Source: Notolepis coatsorum (Eukaryota; Chordata; Actinopteri; Aulopiformes; Paralepididae). Taken from it: a DNA stretch of 64,000 nt. The position numbers were made by a program, and so were the translations under genes. Shown piece by piece: positions 13,176-25,385 of the stretch; positions within the stretch are counted from its first letter, which is position 1; every line of letters starts with the position of its first letter. The notes under the pieces are model-generated. The model had not been told where the DNA came from. It saw only the letters and a program-made list of their open reading frames with translations, and ran no database searches. The stretch is from NCBI GenBank assembly GCA_963971535.1, contig OZ020593.1, positions 21,851,670 through 21,915,669 of the forward strand, given 5' to 3'.

Positions 13176-13810
13176 TTAATAAATATTAGTTAAACATTAG
13201 TCCTTGTGTCGTCTCCCTCCTTAATGTTTCCCTTTGGTTTTATTTGAGGTTTATAACAGTATACTGTACTAAGCAGTTGTTGGCTCATTACTTTGTGATT
13301 CACATGCACTAAAATTCACCAGAATACAGGACATTAAGTCTTTGTAACTATAACAATTTTCCTAGTGGGGTACCCCCAGACCCCCTACCTATATTTCTTG
13401 CTATATTTCCTGGCCTGAATGATGTTCCCAGTCCAGCCCTGAGAGCTAAGGACCCAGTCACTGGCAACGCAGTCCATTTCCGTGTTTGGGCACGTGACCT
13501 GGAGTCAGGATATATTCATTTTATGTGAAAAGGGGGGGTTGGCGGTGGATTTATCACGTCTATATCCTCATCTTCATCATGAAACACGCCCTCGAGACTC
13601 AGCCCAACACTTCACAGTTAAATGAGACTGTTACTGTCACAACTCCGAGCCTTTTCAGGGGGTAGGAAATTTACGAGTCCAAACTGAGGAGGCTGCTGCA
13701 CGGTCTCCACAGCGCCTGCAGTGAGCCGCACACGGGCCTAATCAATTCACTCTTGGCTAATTGCCTGGTTTTATGTTTCTCCTCTGCAGCAGAAAGCACA
13801 TCCCTAATGG

Positions 13811-13861
<51 letters not shown>

Positions 13862-14174
13862 GAGAGAGATGGGAAGCACACTGTAATTTATAATTAATGT
13901 TCATGAGTCTAGCCAGTGACAGCTCCACGCAATCACACATACCATTATGTTTTGATTTAGTCCTCTCACTTCATCTGTAGTTTCACTTTTTCTTTTAGCA
14001 AGAAAAGGTTTAGTGTGACAATTTGGTTGTTAAATGTGAACACCATGAAAAGAAATGACACACTTACTAACTCTCTGCCTACTCCATTAAAAGCGAAACC
14101 ATTCAAAAGCCGGAACTCCATTGTATTTCATTACAGTAAGGTTTGTCATTTAGGAATGGATGGGAGCTACTGAG
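13176..14174. other. Unassigned spacer with a GA microsatellite
   Basis: No gene is recognised. A (GA)n run with interruptions lies at 13812-13870; the 89-codon minus frame over it is low-complexity and not a gene. Confidence 0.4.
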
Positions 14175-14579
14175 CAGGGCCGTGCAGAGACATTTAGAGG
14201 GGCAGGTGCTCACATTTGAAAAAGGGCACATGTATCAAAAATCAGCTGACAGACGGGCAAACGTGAGGCGAGATGCTCGGTTTGCGCTAGATTTCTATTG
14301 GCTAATGGGCCCGTCATTCCAAGAGGGAGGGTGACTCGTTGCGCAACATAACAGAAAACCATGCACCTCAGATGGACAGGCATTCAAATATTTATTTTTA
14401 TTTATAATATTATTAATTGTTAAAATTATTCTTGATGAGGACCATGGGCATTGCCCATTACAAACAATTATAATTTACTTTTTAAAAGCCTTGCCAAAAA
14501 AGGGCACTTTGGTCACCAAGGGGCACATGTGGGCAAGTGCTTGGGCACCCAAAGCCCCCCCCCCCTCTGCACGTGCCTG
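14175..14579. mobile_element. hAT-type MITE, family A copy 1 (405 bp)
   Basis: It begins CAGGGCCGTGCAGAG and ends with the imperfect inverted form of it (CTCTGCACGTGCCTG). The sequence is closely related over its whole length to the copy at 40306-40712, including the GGTTTGCGCTAGATTTC block. No intact 8-bp duplication flanks this copy: the flanks CTACTGAG and AGTATAGT share only the two bases AG at the junction. The 63-codon plus frame inside it is not a gene. Confidence 0.8.
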
Positions 14580-14925
<346 letters not shown>

Positions 14926-14929
14926 TGCT

Positions 14930-15005
14930 GAGTAAATCTTACTCAAACTGAGTAAAATTGTACTCACTTGGGCTCAAATGGACTCAGTTTGAGTAAAATT
15001 TACTC
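14930..15005. repeat. Inverted repeat (hairpin) with 24-bp arms
   Basis: Positions 14930-14953 and 14982-15005 are reverse complements with one mismatch, separated by 28 bp. The motif GAGTAAA recurs. It may be the residue of a small fold-back element. Confidence 0.7.
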
Positions 15006-15290
15006 TGCGAAATTGACTGTGAATTAGTTAGTTAGTTACAGTGCAGGGCAGTTGATATATTACCATAAAGGAGGATATCAAAAGAAATAATAACTTAAGG
15101 AAATCTTTCTTCGGTGGAAGAGAGGATGTATTGGTGGGTGTGTATGGGGAAAAAAAGACATTGAATATGAATTTCAATACTGCTGATAATTAACATTAGA
15201 ATTCCGTATGTTCCAGATTACCACTGGCATATAGGGGTGATTGTGGCGATGATTACATTGTACCTTACAGGGTATTCTGAGCCACCACCC
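15006..15290. other. Unassigned spacer
   Basis: No feature is recognised in this stretch. Confidence 0.4.
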
Positions 15291-16645
15291 TTTGAATGAA
15301 TGAATGAATGAATGAATGAATGAATGAATGAATGAATGAATGAATGAATGAATTAATTAATGAATGAATGAATGAATGAATGAATGAAGTTTATTTTACG
15401 CTCTTGTTTACAGACAAATCAAACACACCCGTGTGGACAAAATTTTGAAAATCACAAATGTACATATTCAAGGCAAGCTCACACACAAAATCCAAAATCA
15501 ACGGCACATATTACGAAATATATTTTAATATAAGAAAGAAAAACTTAAAATATGCTGCAAGATATACTTTTTTTTAAAGAAAAAAAACTAATGTTTGATG
15601 TTTTACTCAAAACTGTACTCCTGAATTATTTTATCCTTTAAGGCTTTTTTAAATCTCCCCTGAGAAGTACACAACTTCAACCCGTCACTAAGGCTATTCC
15701 ATAATTTAACTCCCAAAATTTAAACACATTTAGCTTTTACATTAGTTCTTACCTTTTTACATGTTTTAAGAATACACAACCCTCTTAAATTATAATTTCC
15801 TTCTCTTGGTTTTTTTTTTATCTACTTTTTCTCCCCATTTTCTATTTTTTCTCCCTTCCCCAATTTCGTATCGTCCAATTCTACCCTCCCCTGTCTCGAA
15901 CGTTGTTAGATGTTAGGCCATGCCTTCCACAAGCCGGCTGCAAAGTGGACGAAGCCTTACATCACATGTGTCCCCTCCGGTACTCGAGGAGGCAGCCGTC
16001 GCATCTTTTCACCTGCACAGCGCGATATCTCAGCATCGGGGGTCTGCGTGGGAGGGACACGCCGCCCCCGCTACTTCCTGATTCTACTGCGCAGGCGCAC
16101 ACACCGACCTGTAGGAGTCGCTGTCCACAACGTCTGATCCCCACCCACCAGCTTCCCACCCCCTAATACTGCCAATTGTATTAGTATGAACGACCAGCCA
16201 AGCTGGTAGCAACGCAGAGAGCTGGGCTCGAACCCAGCATCTCCTGCGTTGGTGGAGAGCGCCTTGCCCACTGCGCCACCTAGCCAGCCCCACTTTCCTT
16301 CTCTTGATTGAAAGAGACATTGAATACAAACTGGTAGGCTTTTACTCTTAGCACGAAAAATGATTTCCAAGGTTTCTATGTACACCATATCTACAAATTC
16401 TAATGTGCAGGACTTTATGAATAATGGATTTGTCGATTCAAGGTAACTAGCTTTGTTTATTATTCTAATAGCTCTTTTCTGTAGTTTAATAATAGGATCT
16501 ATATTTGTTTTATAAACATTCCCCCAGACCTCAACACAATATGACATGTATGGCACAACAAGTGAAAAATACAATATATGCAAACATTTCTGATTTAACA
16601 GCTCCCTTGTTTTTGCACAGAATGCCAACAGACCCTCCTATGTAT
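15291..16645 (-). mobile_element. L2-like LINE 3' portion, split by a SINE
   Basis: On the minus strand, 16628 to about 16310 encodes the C-terminal part of a LINE protein (a YFSLVVPYMSYCVEVWG block followed by LQKRAIRIINKAS), typical after the reverse-transcriptase core. The frame resumes below the SINE (15795 down to about 15606: a GVKLWNSLSDGLK stretch, then a stop). The 3' UTR runs to a long (TTCA)n tail at 15294-15388. It is 5'-truncated and carries at least one stop, so it is dead. Confidence 0.8.
15809..16293 (-). mobile_element. tRNA-derived SINE, 485 bp, with 13-bp target duplication
   Basis: Read on the minus strand from 16293, the head has polymerase III promoter boxes: an A box TGGCGCAGTGG and a B box GGTTCGAGCCC about 45 bases further on. 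It ends in A-rich sequence followed by an A run (plus-strand T run 15810-15819). The 13-bp direct repeat TTTCCTTCTCTTG (15796-15808 and 16294-16306) flanks it. The tRNA-like head is not a tRNA gene because no 7-bp acceptor stem closes and sequence continues into a body of about 400 bp. It landed inside the C-terminal coding part of a LINE. Confidence 0.9.
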
Positions 16646-16764
16646 TTCAGAGGGAATTAGGCTGATTATACCCTTGACTACACTGATGTTGGTTCACATG
16701 CTCAAAACAGTGTTAGTGTGTATGTCTGGGAGTGTTGCTTTTATTTATTTTGCATTTATTTTAA

Positions 16765-16915
16765 TTAAAATTAAAAATTAAAAATAAAAATTAACATTTT
16801 TAATTTTTAATTTTTAATTTTTAATTTTTAATTTTTAATTTTTAATTTTTAATTTTTAATTTTAAATTTTTTAATTTTAATTTAATTTTTAATTATATTT
16901 TAAATTTAATTTAAT
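16765..16915. repeat. AT-rich minisatellite, TTTTTAA unit
   Basis: A tandem TTTTTAA-type array with degenerate edges lies directly upstream of the 17-kb LINE. It begins with ATTAAAATTAAAAATT palindromic sequence and may itself derive from a retrotransposon tail. Confidence 0.85.
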
Positions 16916-16922
16916 AAAAAAA

Positions 16923-19845
16923 AATGTTGGACCTTGTGGTGTTCTTGTTTTGTTCTTGATTTGATGTGATCAACAACCAACAACGGCTGGACTAGCCCCG
17001 GGGAAGTGAAGATACTCTCCCGTTCATGCTCTCCCGACATGGAACACCTCACGATCCAATGTCGCCCGTTCCATCTTCCGTGCGAATTCACTGCAGTGAT
17101 CATGACTGCAGTGTACATCCACCCCCAGGCGAACGTCGGCAGGGCGCTAGGGGAACTACACGACCATCTGAACGCGCACCAGATCAAGCATCCGGACGCA
17201 GCCATGATCGTAGCCGGGGACTTCAATCAGGCGAATCTGAAGAAAGTCATGCCGTCTTTCTTCCAGCACATCGTCTGCTCCACAAGGGGAGGAAATACAC
17301 TCGACCACTGCTACACCCCGTTCAGAGCCGGATACAAGGCTGTACCGGCTCCACCATTAGCGGGAGCAACAAACACGTCGGATCATGCCGCCATCTTTTT
17401 GGTCCCAGCATATAAACAGAGATCACGTGACGCCGTCGTGTCACGTGAGGTAAAAAAATGGGACGACCAATCAGAGGCCACGTTTCAGGACGCACTAGAT
17501 GACGCCGACTGGGGAATGTTCAGGAGGAGTAACAGTGACGTCAGCGATTTCACAGACGCTGTGGTGTCATTCATAACAACACTGGCTGATAGTATCGTCC
17601 CCACAAAGAAGGCGAGGGTGTTCCCAAACCAGAAACCATGGGTGGACAGTACTATCAGAGCAGCCCTGAACTCTCACACCACTGCTTATAACCAGGGCAG
17701 AGAGTCAGGAAACATGGAAGAGTACAAGACAACAGTCTACACTCTACGCAAGGCTGTCAAACTTGCTAAGAGGACGTATGCCGACAAGATGGAGGCACAA
17801 ATGGCACAGAATGACACAAGAGGCTTATGGCAGGGACTGAGCGCTATAACTGACTACAAAGTCAGCGCCCCCTCAATGGGGAGCGACGACGCCTCCCTTG
17901 CGGACCAGCTCAACACCTTCTACGCGCGGTTTGGTGCAAACAGTGGCACTGCTAGCCCAACGGCTAGTGACGTCACTGGTGCGCCGGCTGTTGTGGAGGG
18001 GGGGGGGCATCCACGGGGGGGCGGGGACGCTCTCTCATTGACGGTACACAGTGTGAGAAGAGCATTTATGCAGGTGAACACCAGGAAGGCTGCTGGCCCA
18101 GATGGTATAACAGGACGCATACTTAAGTCCTGTGCCAACCAGCTTGCCCCGGTGTTCACCGCCATATTTAATCAATCCCTGGCGGAGTCGGTGGTCCCTG
18201 CCTGCTTCAAGATGTCTACCATCATCCCTGTACCGAAGAAACCCTCCCCAACATGTCCAAATGACTACAGACCGGTGGCACTCACCTCTGTGGTCATGAA
18301 ATGTTTTGAGAGGCTGGTCAAGGACCACATTTGTGCCTCCCTCCCCAGTGATATGGACCCTATGCAATTTGCATACAGGACAAACAGGTCCACTGACGAC
18401 GCGGTCTCCCAGGTACTGCACAGCACCCTCTCCCACCTTGACCGTCAGAAGGGGGGCTATGTGAGACTGTTGTTCATTGACTACAGCTCAGCGTTCAACA
18501 CCATAGTCCCCACCAGACTGGTGGACAAGCTGATCGAGCTGGGTCTGAGCTCCGCCCTGAGCGCCTGGGTACTGGACTTTCTGAGTGAAAGACCCCAGGC
18601 GGTCAGGGTGGGGGGTCAGACCTCCAACACCATCACCCTGAGCATCGGGTCCCCCCAGGGCTGTGTTCTAAGCCCCCTGCTGTACTCACTCTACACACAC
18701 GACTGTGTGGCCAAGTTCAGCTCCAACTCCATAGTGAAGTTCGCAGACGACACAGTGGTGGTGGGGCTGATCTCGGACAACGACGAGAAGGCCTACCGGG
18801 AGGAGGTTGAGGTACTGGAACGCTGGTGCCAGGACAACAGCCTGCTCCTGAACATTGGTAAAACCAAGGAGCTGATCGTGGATTATAGGAGAGGACAGCA
18901 GGAGACACACACACCACTGATGATTAACGGGGCTACCGTGGACAGGGTGAGCAGCTTTAAGTACCTGGGGGTCCACATATCAGAGGATCTGACATGGTCA
19001 ACACACATAGACACAGTAGTAAAGAAGGCGAAACAGCGCCTCTACCACCTGAGACAGTTAAGGAAGTTCAGAGTATCGGGGAAGATACTCCAGTCCTTCT
19101 ACTCAGGAGCTGTAGAGAGCATCTTGACCGGAAACATCACTGCCTGGTATGGAAACAGCACGGCACAAGACAAGAAGGCCCTACAGAAAGTGGTGCGCTC
19201 AGCCGAGCGTACCACGGGTATTGCACTACCTCCCCTGCAGGTTCTATACAACAAGAGATGCAAATCCAGAGCCTGCAGGATAATGAAAGACCCTCACCAC
19301 CCCAATAACAGCCTGTTCCAGCTGCTGAGGTCAGGCAGACGCCTGCGAACCCCAGCTACTAGGACAGAGCGGCTTAGGCTCAGCTTCTTCCCCCAGGCCA
19401 TCAGAGCCCTGAACAATGAACATTGAGTGCCACAGAACACTGAACTATCCACACACAAGCACACATGAACACACACACGACACGCACGCTGTGCACGCTC
19501 ACACACTAGCAGCCACTTAACACTTTAACATGAGCGGGCACACACTCATGCCGCACACTTATGGCCAAAAGGAAAGGCCACTTTAAATTAGAATAACAGG
19601 AACAGTGTATTGCACTACCAAAGCTACCTAGCATGCCCTATATGCTCTGTAAATAACTATGTACAGATACCGAGATGTCACACCATGTTACCTGTTACCT
19701 GTTTATTGCACAATGTTTTTTTTTTTATTGGATTCTATTATATGTTGTAACACTGTATTGCACATCGTTGCGGGCAAGACCACCCGCATTTCATTGTATA
19801 CTTGTATGCCGTGACAATTAAAACTCTTGACTTGACTTGACTTGA
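16923..19845 (+). mobile_element. 5'-truncated non-LTR retrotransposon (Jockey superfamily, Rex1/CR1/L2-like)
   Basis: The element contains the second half of an apurinic endonuclease and a complete reverse transcriptase (17006-19426), then a 420-bp 3' UTR that ends in short TTGAC repeats at about 19825-19845. It lacks an A tail, which fits CR1/L2-type LINEs and not L1. The 5' end is degraded within the endonuclease domain: coding similarity begins near 16970, with a frame change before 17006. No clear target duplication was found. Confidence 0.85.
17006..19426 (+). CDS. LINE endonuclease/reverse transcriptase (5'-truncated, otherwise open)
   Basis: This 806-codon frame encodes the retrotransposon polyprotein that nicks target DNA and copies element RNA at the nick. 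Residues 1 to about 135 are the C-terminal half of an APE-type endonuclease, with VAGDFNQ near residue 69 and a SDHAAIFLV block near 125. The reverse transcriptase follows: AGPDGITG near 365, an FIDYSSAFNT block near 490, GSPQGCVLSPLL near 550 and the catalytic FADDTVV near 578. The rest is a C-terminal domain rich in basic residues. The endonuclease N-terminus is missing, so the first ATG is simply the first in-frame one and the copy cannot be autonomous. The absence of stops over 2.4 kb suggests a recent insertion. Coding GC content is higher than in the surrounding AT-rich DNA. Confidence 0.88.
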   Translation: MKILSRSCSPDMEHLTIQCRPFHLPCEFTAVIMTAVYIHPQANVGRALGELHDHLNAHQIKHPDAAMIVAGDFNQANLKKVMPSFFQHIVCSTRGGNTLDHCYTPFRAGYKAVPAPPLAGATNTSDHAAIFLVPAYKQRSRDAVVSREVKKWDDQSEATFQDALDDADWGMFRRSNSDVSDFTDAVVSFITTLADSIVPTKKARVFPNQKPWVDSTIRAALNSHTTAYNQGRESGNMEEYKTTVYTLRKAVKLAKRTYADKMEAQMAQNDTRGLWQGLSAITDYKVSAPSMGSDDASLADQLNTFYARFGANSGTASPTASDVTGAPAVVEGGGHPRGGGDALSLTVHSVRRAFMQVNTRKAAGPDGITGRILKSCANQLAPVFTAIFNQSLAESVVPACFKMSTIIPVPKKPSPTCPNDYRPVALTSVVMKCFERLVKDHICASLPSDMDPMQFAYRTNRSTDDAVSQVLHSTLSHLDRQKGGYVRLLFIDYSSAFNTIVPTRLVDKLIELGLSSALSAWVLDFLSERPQAVRVGGQTSNTITLSIGSPQGCVLSPLLYSLYTHDCVAKFSSNSIVKFADDTVVVGLISDNDEKAYREEVEVLERWCQDNSLLLNIGKTKELIVDYRRGQQETHTPLMINGATVDRVSSFKYLGVHISEDLTWSTHIDTVVKKAKQRLYHLRQLRKFRVSGKILQSFYSGAVESILTGNITAWYGNSTAQDKKALQKVVRSAERTTGIALPPLQVLYNKRCKSRACRIMKDPHHPNNSLFQLLRSGRRLRTPATRTERLRLSFFPQAIRALNNEH

Positions 19846-19859
19846 TGTTTCTTCTTGAC

Positions 19860-19945
19860 TTGTTTGGGGAGGACGTGTACGGCCCATGGGGACATTGACG
19901 TGTGTTGTCGGGCCTTATAAATAAATTTGATTTGATTTGATTTGA
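19860..19945 (+). mobile_element. LINE 3' tail remnant
   Basis: The sequence GGGCCTTATAAATAAATTTGATTTGA with a (TTTGA)n tail is a short 3' end of another non-LTR element directly behind the previous one. No coding part is present. Confidence 0.55.
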
Positions 19946-19999
19946 GTGTTAGCCTTCACATTTTATGAAACCATTGATTGCCTAAATGTCTTCCCTATG

Positions 20000-20665
20000 A
20001 ACATGAGCGACAGAGCGGTCGTCTGGTAGCCTGAAGGTTTCCTCCTGAGTGTCCTTGAGAAAGTCACTTAACCCCTAAGGGGCCTCTGCTGATGGTGTGT
20101 GAATGTGTGAGTGATGTGTGAGTGAATGGGTGAGTGAATGGGTGAGTGAATGGGTGAGTGTATGGGTGAGTGAATGGTTGAGTGAATGTGTGAGTGAATG
20201 GGTGAGTGAATGGGTGAGTGAATGGGTGAGTGAATGAGTGAGTGAATGTGTGAGTGTATGGGTGAGAGAATGGGTGAGTGAATGTGTGAGTGAATGTGTG
20301 ACGTGAATGGGTGAGTGAATGGGTGAGTGTATGGGTGAGTGTATGGGTGAGTGTATGGGTGAGTGTATGGGTGAGTGTATGGGTGAGTGAATGTGTGAGT
20401 GTATGGGTGAGTGTATGGGTGAGTGTATGGGTGAGTGTATGGGTGAGTGAATGTGTGAGTGAGTGAATGGGTGAGTGTATGGGGGAGTCAGTGAATGGGT
20501 GAGTGTATGGGTGAGTGTATGGGTGAGTGTATGGGGGAGTCAGTGAATGGGTGAGTGTATGGGTGAGTGTATGGGTGAGTGAATGTGTGAGTGAATGGGT
20601 GAATGTGAGGCATAGGTTGTAAAGCGCTTTGGATAAAAGCTTTATATGAATGCAGGCCATTTACA
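20000..20665 (+). mobile_element. tRNA-type fish SINE expanded by an internal minisatellite
   Basis: The left part contains GTCCTTGAGAAAGTCACTTAA (SINE body) and the right end has the conserved fish SINE 3' core GTAAAGCGCTTTGGATAAAAG at about 20620. In between, normally a few tens of bases, lies a 510-bp tandem array. The array therefore arose inside a SINE. Confidence 0.7.
20093..20606. repeat. 12-bp minisatellite (GTGAGTGAATGG / GTGAGTGTATGG)
   Basis: About 42 units of 12 bp, with two main variants (GAATGG and GTATGG) and occasional shortened units. The unit length is divisible by three, so the minus strand is open for 198 codons of Thr-His-Pro-Phe/Tyr/Leu repeats; that frame is not evidence of a gene. 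Confidence 0.95.
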
Positions 20666-20937
20666 TGTTTCATGAGTTACTGTAACAAGCCAAGTATTCA
20701 GCCACTTACTGAAAGGCGACTGCAATATAATCCTTGTTATTTCAGGAGACTGATAGCGGGTTCTATTTTTGTGACTCAGGTTACTGTAACTCCATTATAT
20801 GTAATCAAACACTTGTGAAAGTTGCTGACTGTGTAACTGCTAAGCCATGTACAACATGCACAATACTGTACGGCACAGTAGTGAAATAAGAAATTGTTAA
20901 TGATAGCCTGCAGCTGTTCTTTTATATTAATGACTTC

Positions 20938-21015
<78 letters not shown>
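20938..21015. repeat. (GT)n microsatellite
   Basis: An uninterrupted GT run of about 78 bp, which served as insertion target for the element that follows. Confidence 0.97.
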
Positions 21016-21018
<3 letters not shown>

Positions 21019-21693
21019 GCACGTGCACACATAGAGCCCAAGGGGTGCTTGAGCACCTGCCTTTTTGAGCCTCATAAAAAAAGTGCCATTTTTGAAAAAA
21101 AAATAAAAGATTTTTTTTTTTTTTTTTGCCGTTACGCATATAGACTGCCCTTCCAACTGAAAAATGTCAGGATAGAATAAAAATATTAGGTAAAGAGAGA
21201 GATGCCCCATATTCCATTGCAGTTTGCACGGCCTCCTCAGCGTGCCTCTCCGCGGACCTATATGTTATGCATAGCGTGGGTGGTGATGATGATGATGATA
21301 GAAACCGCTGTGGCTCATAGTTGAATGCTGGTATTACACTCATTGAGGGACTTGGGAATCTCAAATACAAATCGGGATTGGAATAAAAAATTCATTTATA
21401 TTAAACAATACAGAATATACAGCACTTCTTGGGGTCTGTAGGGTAAGCACTTATTCCCTCACCCCTGAAAATGTATGGAGATGTATGGGCCTTTTAAGTC
21501 AGTGATAAAAGTGTCTTTCATAAGTGAGCTCCTGCACTGATTATTATAGTTCAATATTCAATATTTGATCACCAAAACCCCCCAAAAAGCATAAAAAGGC
21601 CCCCCCGCCCGAAAAGAGCACTTAAAAACACACACAGGTATTGTGCCCTTTTCAGCCTTTGAGCACCTGCCCCTCTAAAGTCCTGTGCACGTC

Positions 21694-21697
<4 letters not shown>
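21016..21697. mobile_element. hAT-type element, family A relative, 682 bp, inside a GT repeat
   Basis: The left end reads CAGGCACGTGCACA and the right end TGTGCACGTCCCTG, imperfect inverted repeats. Subterminal sequence (right end, inverted: AGAGGGGCAGGTGCTCA) matches the subterminal part of the MITE at 14175. GT repeat continues on both sides (20938-21015 and 21698-21735), which fits an insertion into a microsatellite with a GTGTGTGT duplication that cannot be distinguished from the repeat. No transposase frame is present. Confidence 0.75.
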
Positions 21698-21737
<40 letters not shown>

Positions 21738-21835
21738 TGCATGTGTATGTTCGTGTGTGTGTGTGTACGTGTGTGTGTACGTGCGTGTGTATGTTCGTGT
21801 GTGTGTGTGTACGTGTGTGTGTGTATGTTCGTGTG
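21698..21835. repeat. GT-rich microsatellite, imperfect
   Basis: A (GT)n run followed by interspersed GTACGTGC and TATGTTC interruptions. It is probably the other half of the array at 20938. Confidence 0.9.
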
Positions 21836-22325
21836 TGATCCTTAAGTATGTATAATATGCATGTACCTTCTAGGAAGATTATCCCCCAATAATTACCCCC
21901 TTGGGTTGTACTTGTATGCTTCTCGTACAGCCCTACTATATGGCTGATATAGTTTGAGAAATTAAAGACGCTCCGATTGGCCATCAGGCTTCTCCTCCTC
22001 CTCCTCACACATTGGCCAGTCATGGCTTCCTGTGCCGACAGACAGCGGGGACACATTATTGCAACTGCATTAGCAAACCGGTTGGCTCGTGTGACGTCAT
22101 CGTGTAAAAGTTTATTGTCCCTGAGATGAATGTAATGTGTAATAAAACCTCACCGGCTCGCTGTGAGGTAAAGGCATCGTGTCGTTGAGGACCACGGAGG
22201 GAGAGAGAGGGCTGGAACAGGGAGGTTCCCCTTCCGTTGCCCTAGCAACAAGATCTCACCCCATCCAGCTGAGATTGCCTCCTGGCCAATCAGACATGGG
22301 CCTTGGATAATTTATGATATTTGAA

Positions 22326-22541
<216 letters not shown>

Positions 22542-22784
22542 TGTGAGTATAAGTGTATAACACAGTAGGCATACAGGCACGTATACAGCCTTTATGTGTC
22601 TGAAGATCAGACTTTTACAGCAATCCAGTCCCTTTATGTGCTGCTTCATGATCATCCCACCTTTATGTTGTGTTTCTCCACAGAGCCCCCCCCACAGCAT
22701 CCATCCATCCATCCAGCGGCTTTGTATCCCTCGTATGAACTGAGACAGACAGACGGACTCAGCCGGGATTGCGTCTGCACACAA

Positions 22785-22970
22785 GGCTGCATAGAGGTCA
22801 GTCAGACAGGGTACCAACCCGCCCCCCCCCCCCCCCCAAATCCCCAGACACAGACACACACAATGGAGGTCACCATAGAGGTACATAAGGCTGCTTGGAG
22901 GTCAGTCAGACAGGGTACCAACCCCCCCCCCCCAACCCCCAGACACAGACAGACACAATGGAGGTACATA
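22785..22970. repeat. Two-copy tandem duplication of about 115 bp
   Basis: The block GGAGGTCAGTCAGACAGGGTACC, followed by a C run and CAGACACAGAC, occurs at about 22793 and again at about 22898. The C runs differ in length. Confidence 0.8.
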
Positions 22971-23382
22971 GGGCGAGCACTTCTAGAAAAACCTTATTGC
23001 TAAATGGCGTATGATCTTCTTCTACATGTGTAGGAGCGATTGACTGTTCTAATGTGTATACCGCCACCTAGAGGCTCTGATTTATTCTGTAAAGAGGTTA
23101 CAGGTACCGGCGATCACTTACAACCACCACTGAAACTCCAAAATGAGGAAGAAGCGGTGTTGTCTTCTGGGTAGAAAACAGGTGCCTCTAAATGGCGACA
23201 GTCAGGCATGTATCTCTACGGAGGTCACATGAACAGCCAGAACGTCAATGGGAGAGCAATCAAGAGCAACAGAGTTTTACCACTGTTTTAGTTTGAGCTG
23301 AGCTACTCTGTCTCAGCTGTTCGCCTGAGGGAGGGTGCTCATTCTTTATACACTTCACTTCTTCCACCCTCAGCCATCTGTA
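22971..23382. other. Unassigned spacer
   Basis: No gene or repeat family is recognised here. Confidence 0.4.
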
Positions 23383-23384
23383 AA

Positions 23385-23481
<97 letters not shown>
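23383..23481. repeat. (TA)n microsatellite
   Basis: A TA run of about 95 bp. Tyr/Ile frames over it are artefacts. Confidence 0.97.
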
Positions 23482-23483
<2 letters not shown>

Positions 23484-23559
23484 AGGAGGTATACATAATT
23501 GAACCCTTCAGAGGAAGAACTGTATACGAATGTCAATTTAGAAATGTTCTGTAAAACCA

Positions 23560-23990
23560 ATGTAAGATAAGATAAGATAAGATATTCCTTTATTGATCCC
23601 CTTGGGGAAATTCAGGCATCATAGCAGCATGGGGGGGAGGGGGGGGGGGTACAGGTAGTAAAACAACACAGTGTACAGGTAGTAAAAAACAACACAGGCA
23701 GTGTAAACAATTTGATCAATATGGTCAATATAATTTACTATCTGACTAGCTGAAGAAATATTCACATTATTCACAGTGTCACATAGGGTGCAGTATGCAT
23801 AAGGTAGTGTTATAATTTACTATCTACTGAGTATACATTATTCACAGTATCACGGTATCCACTGAAATATACATTATTCACAGTATCACAGTATCACAGT
23901 ATCCACATAAGGTGCAGTAAGCCTAAGGTAGTGTAGGTTGTCCTCTGTATGTATGTATTTGTATTTGCAGGTCAGGTATAAAGTCAATCA
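23560..23990 (-). mobile_element. Rex1-like LINE 3' end
   Basis: The low-coordinate end is (GATAA)n followed by TTCCTTTATTGATCCCC, the inverted form of a widespread fish LINE 3' end. Further right are duplicated phrases (TACAGGTAGTAAAACAACACA; ATTCACAGTATCACA) of its 3' UTR. No coding part is present. Confidence 0.65.
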
Positions 23991-24957
<967 letters not shown>

Positions 24958-25374
24958 GCTTCTATACTTTAAGCAAGTGGCTTGTCCTTCCGCGTTCCCG
25001 TTTTGCGCTCTGATTGGCCACGCACGTTTCTGGTCATGTGACATGTGCGTCAATCGTGGGACGGCAAGTTTTTGGACGGTTAAGCTTAGGCGCTCTTTAG
25101 AAGTTGGTTAAGGTTAGAGTTTGTCTTAGAGCATGGCGATAGAACGCCTGCCCTGATTCCAAACTCTAACCTTAACCAACTGAGAAAGAGTTGCCTAAGC
25201 TTAACCAGTGATAAACTAGGCGTTAGGTAGTTTGCAGGCTGTTAGACCCGGAAATAGGCGCAAAACTTGCCGTCCCATGATTGGCGCACATGTCACATGA
25301 CCAGAAATGTGCGTGGCCAATCAGAGCGCAAAACGGAAACGCGGAAGGACAAGCCACTTGCTTAAAGCATAGAC
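24958..25374. mobile_element. Fold-back MITE (family B, copy 1) with 11-bp flanking duplication
   Basis: The outer 110-120 bp at each side are imperfect inverted repeats: CTTTAAGCAAGTGGCTTGTCC at the left recurs inverted at the right, followed by a CTCTGATTGGCCA block and a GGTCATGTGACATGTGCG block. An inner pair (AAGGTTAGAGTTTG) also pairs, so the whole element is nearly one hairpin. GTGTGAGGGCC flanks it at 24947-24957 and 25375-25385. A duplication of 9-11 bp would suit a Mutator-like origin; the superfamily is inferred. It has no coding capacity. A second copy lies in a map1b intron at about 38325-38632. Confidence 0.85.
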
Positions 25375-25385
25375 GTGTGAGGGCC

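Noticed and set aside
16071..16290. tRNA gene suggested by A and B boxes
   Set aside because: The boxes are the head of a SINE with a long body, A-rich tail and target duplication; no closed acceptor stem is seen. The same holds for 54667-54740.
20064..20660. 198-codon Thr-His-Pro frame
   Set aside because: The 12-bp repeat unit keeps any frame open; there is no start context or conservation.
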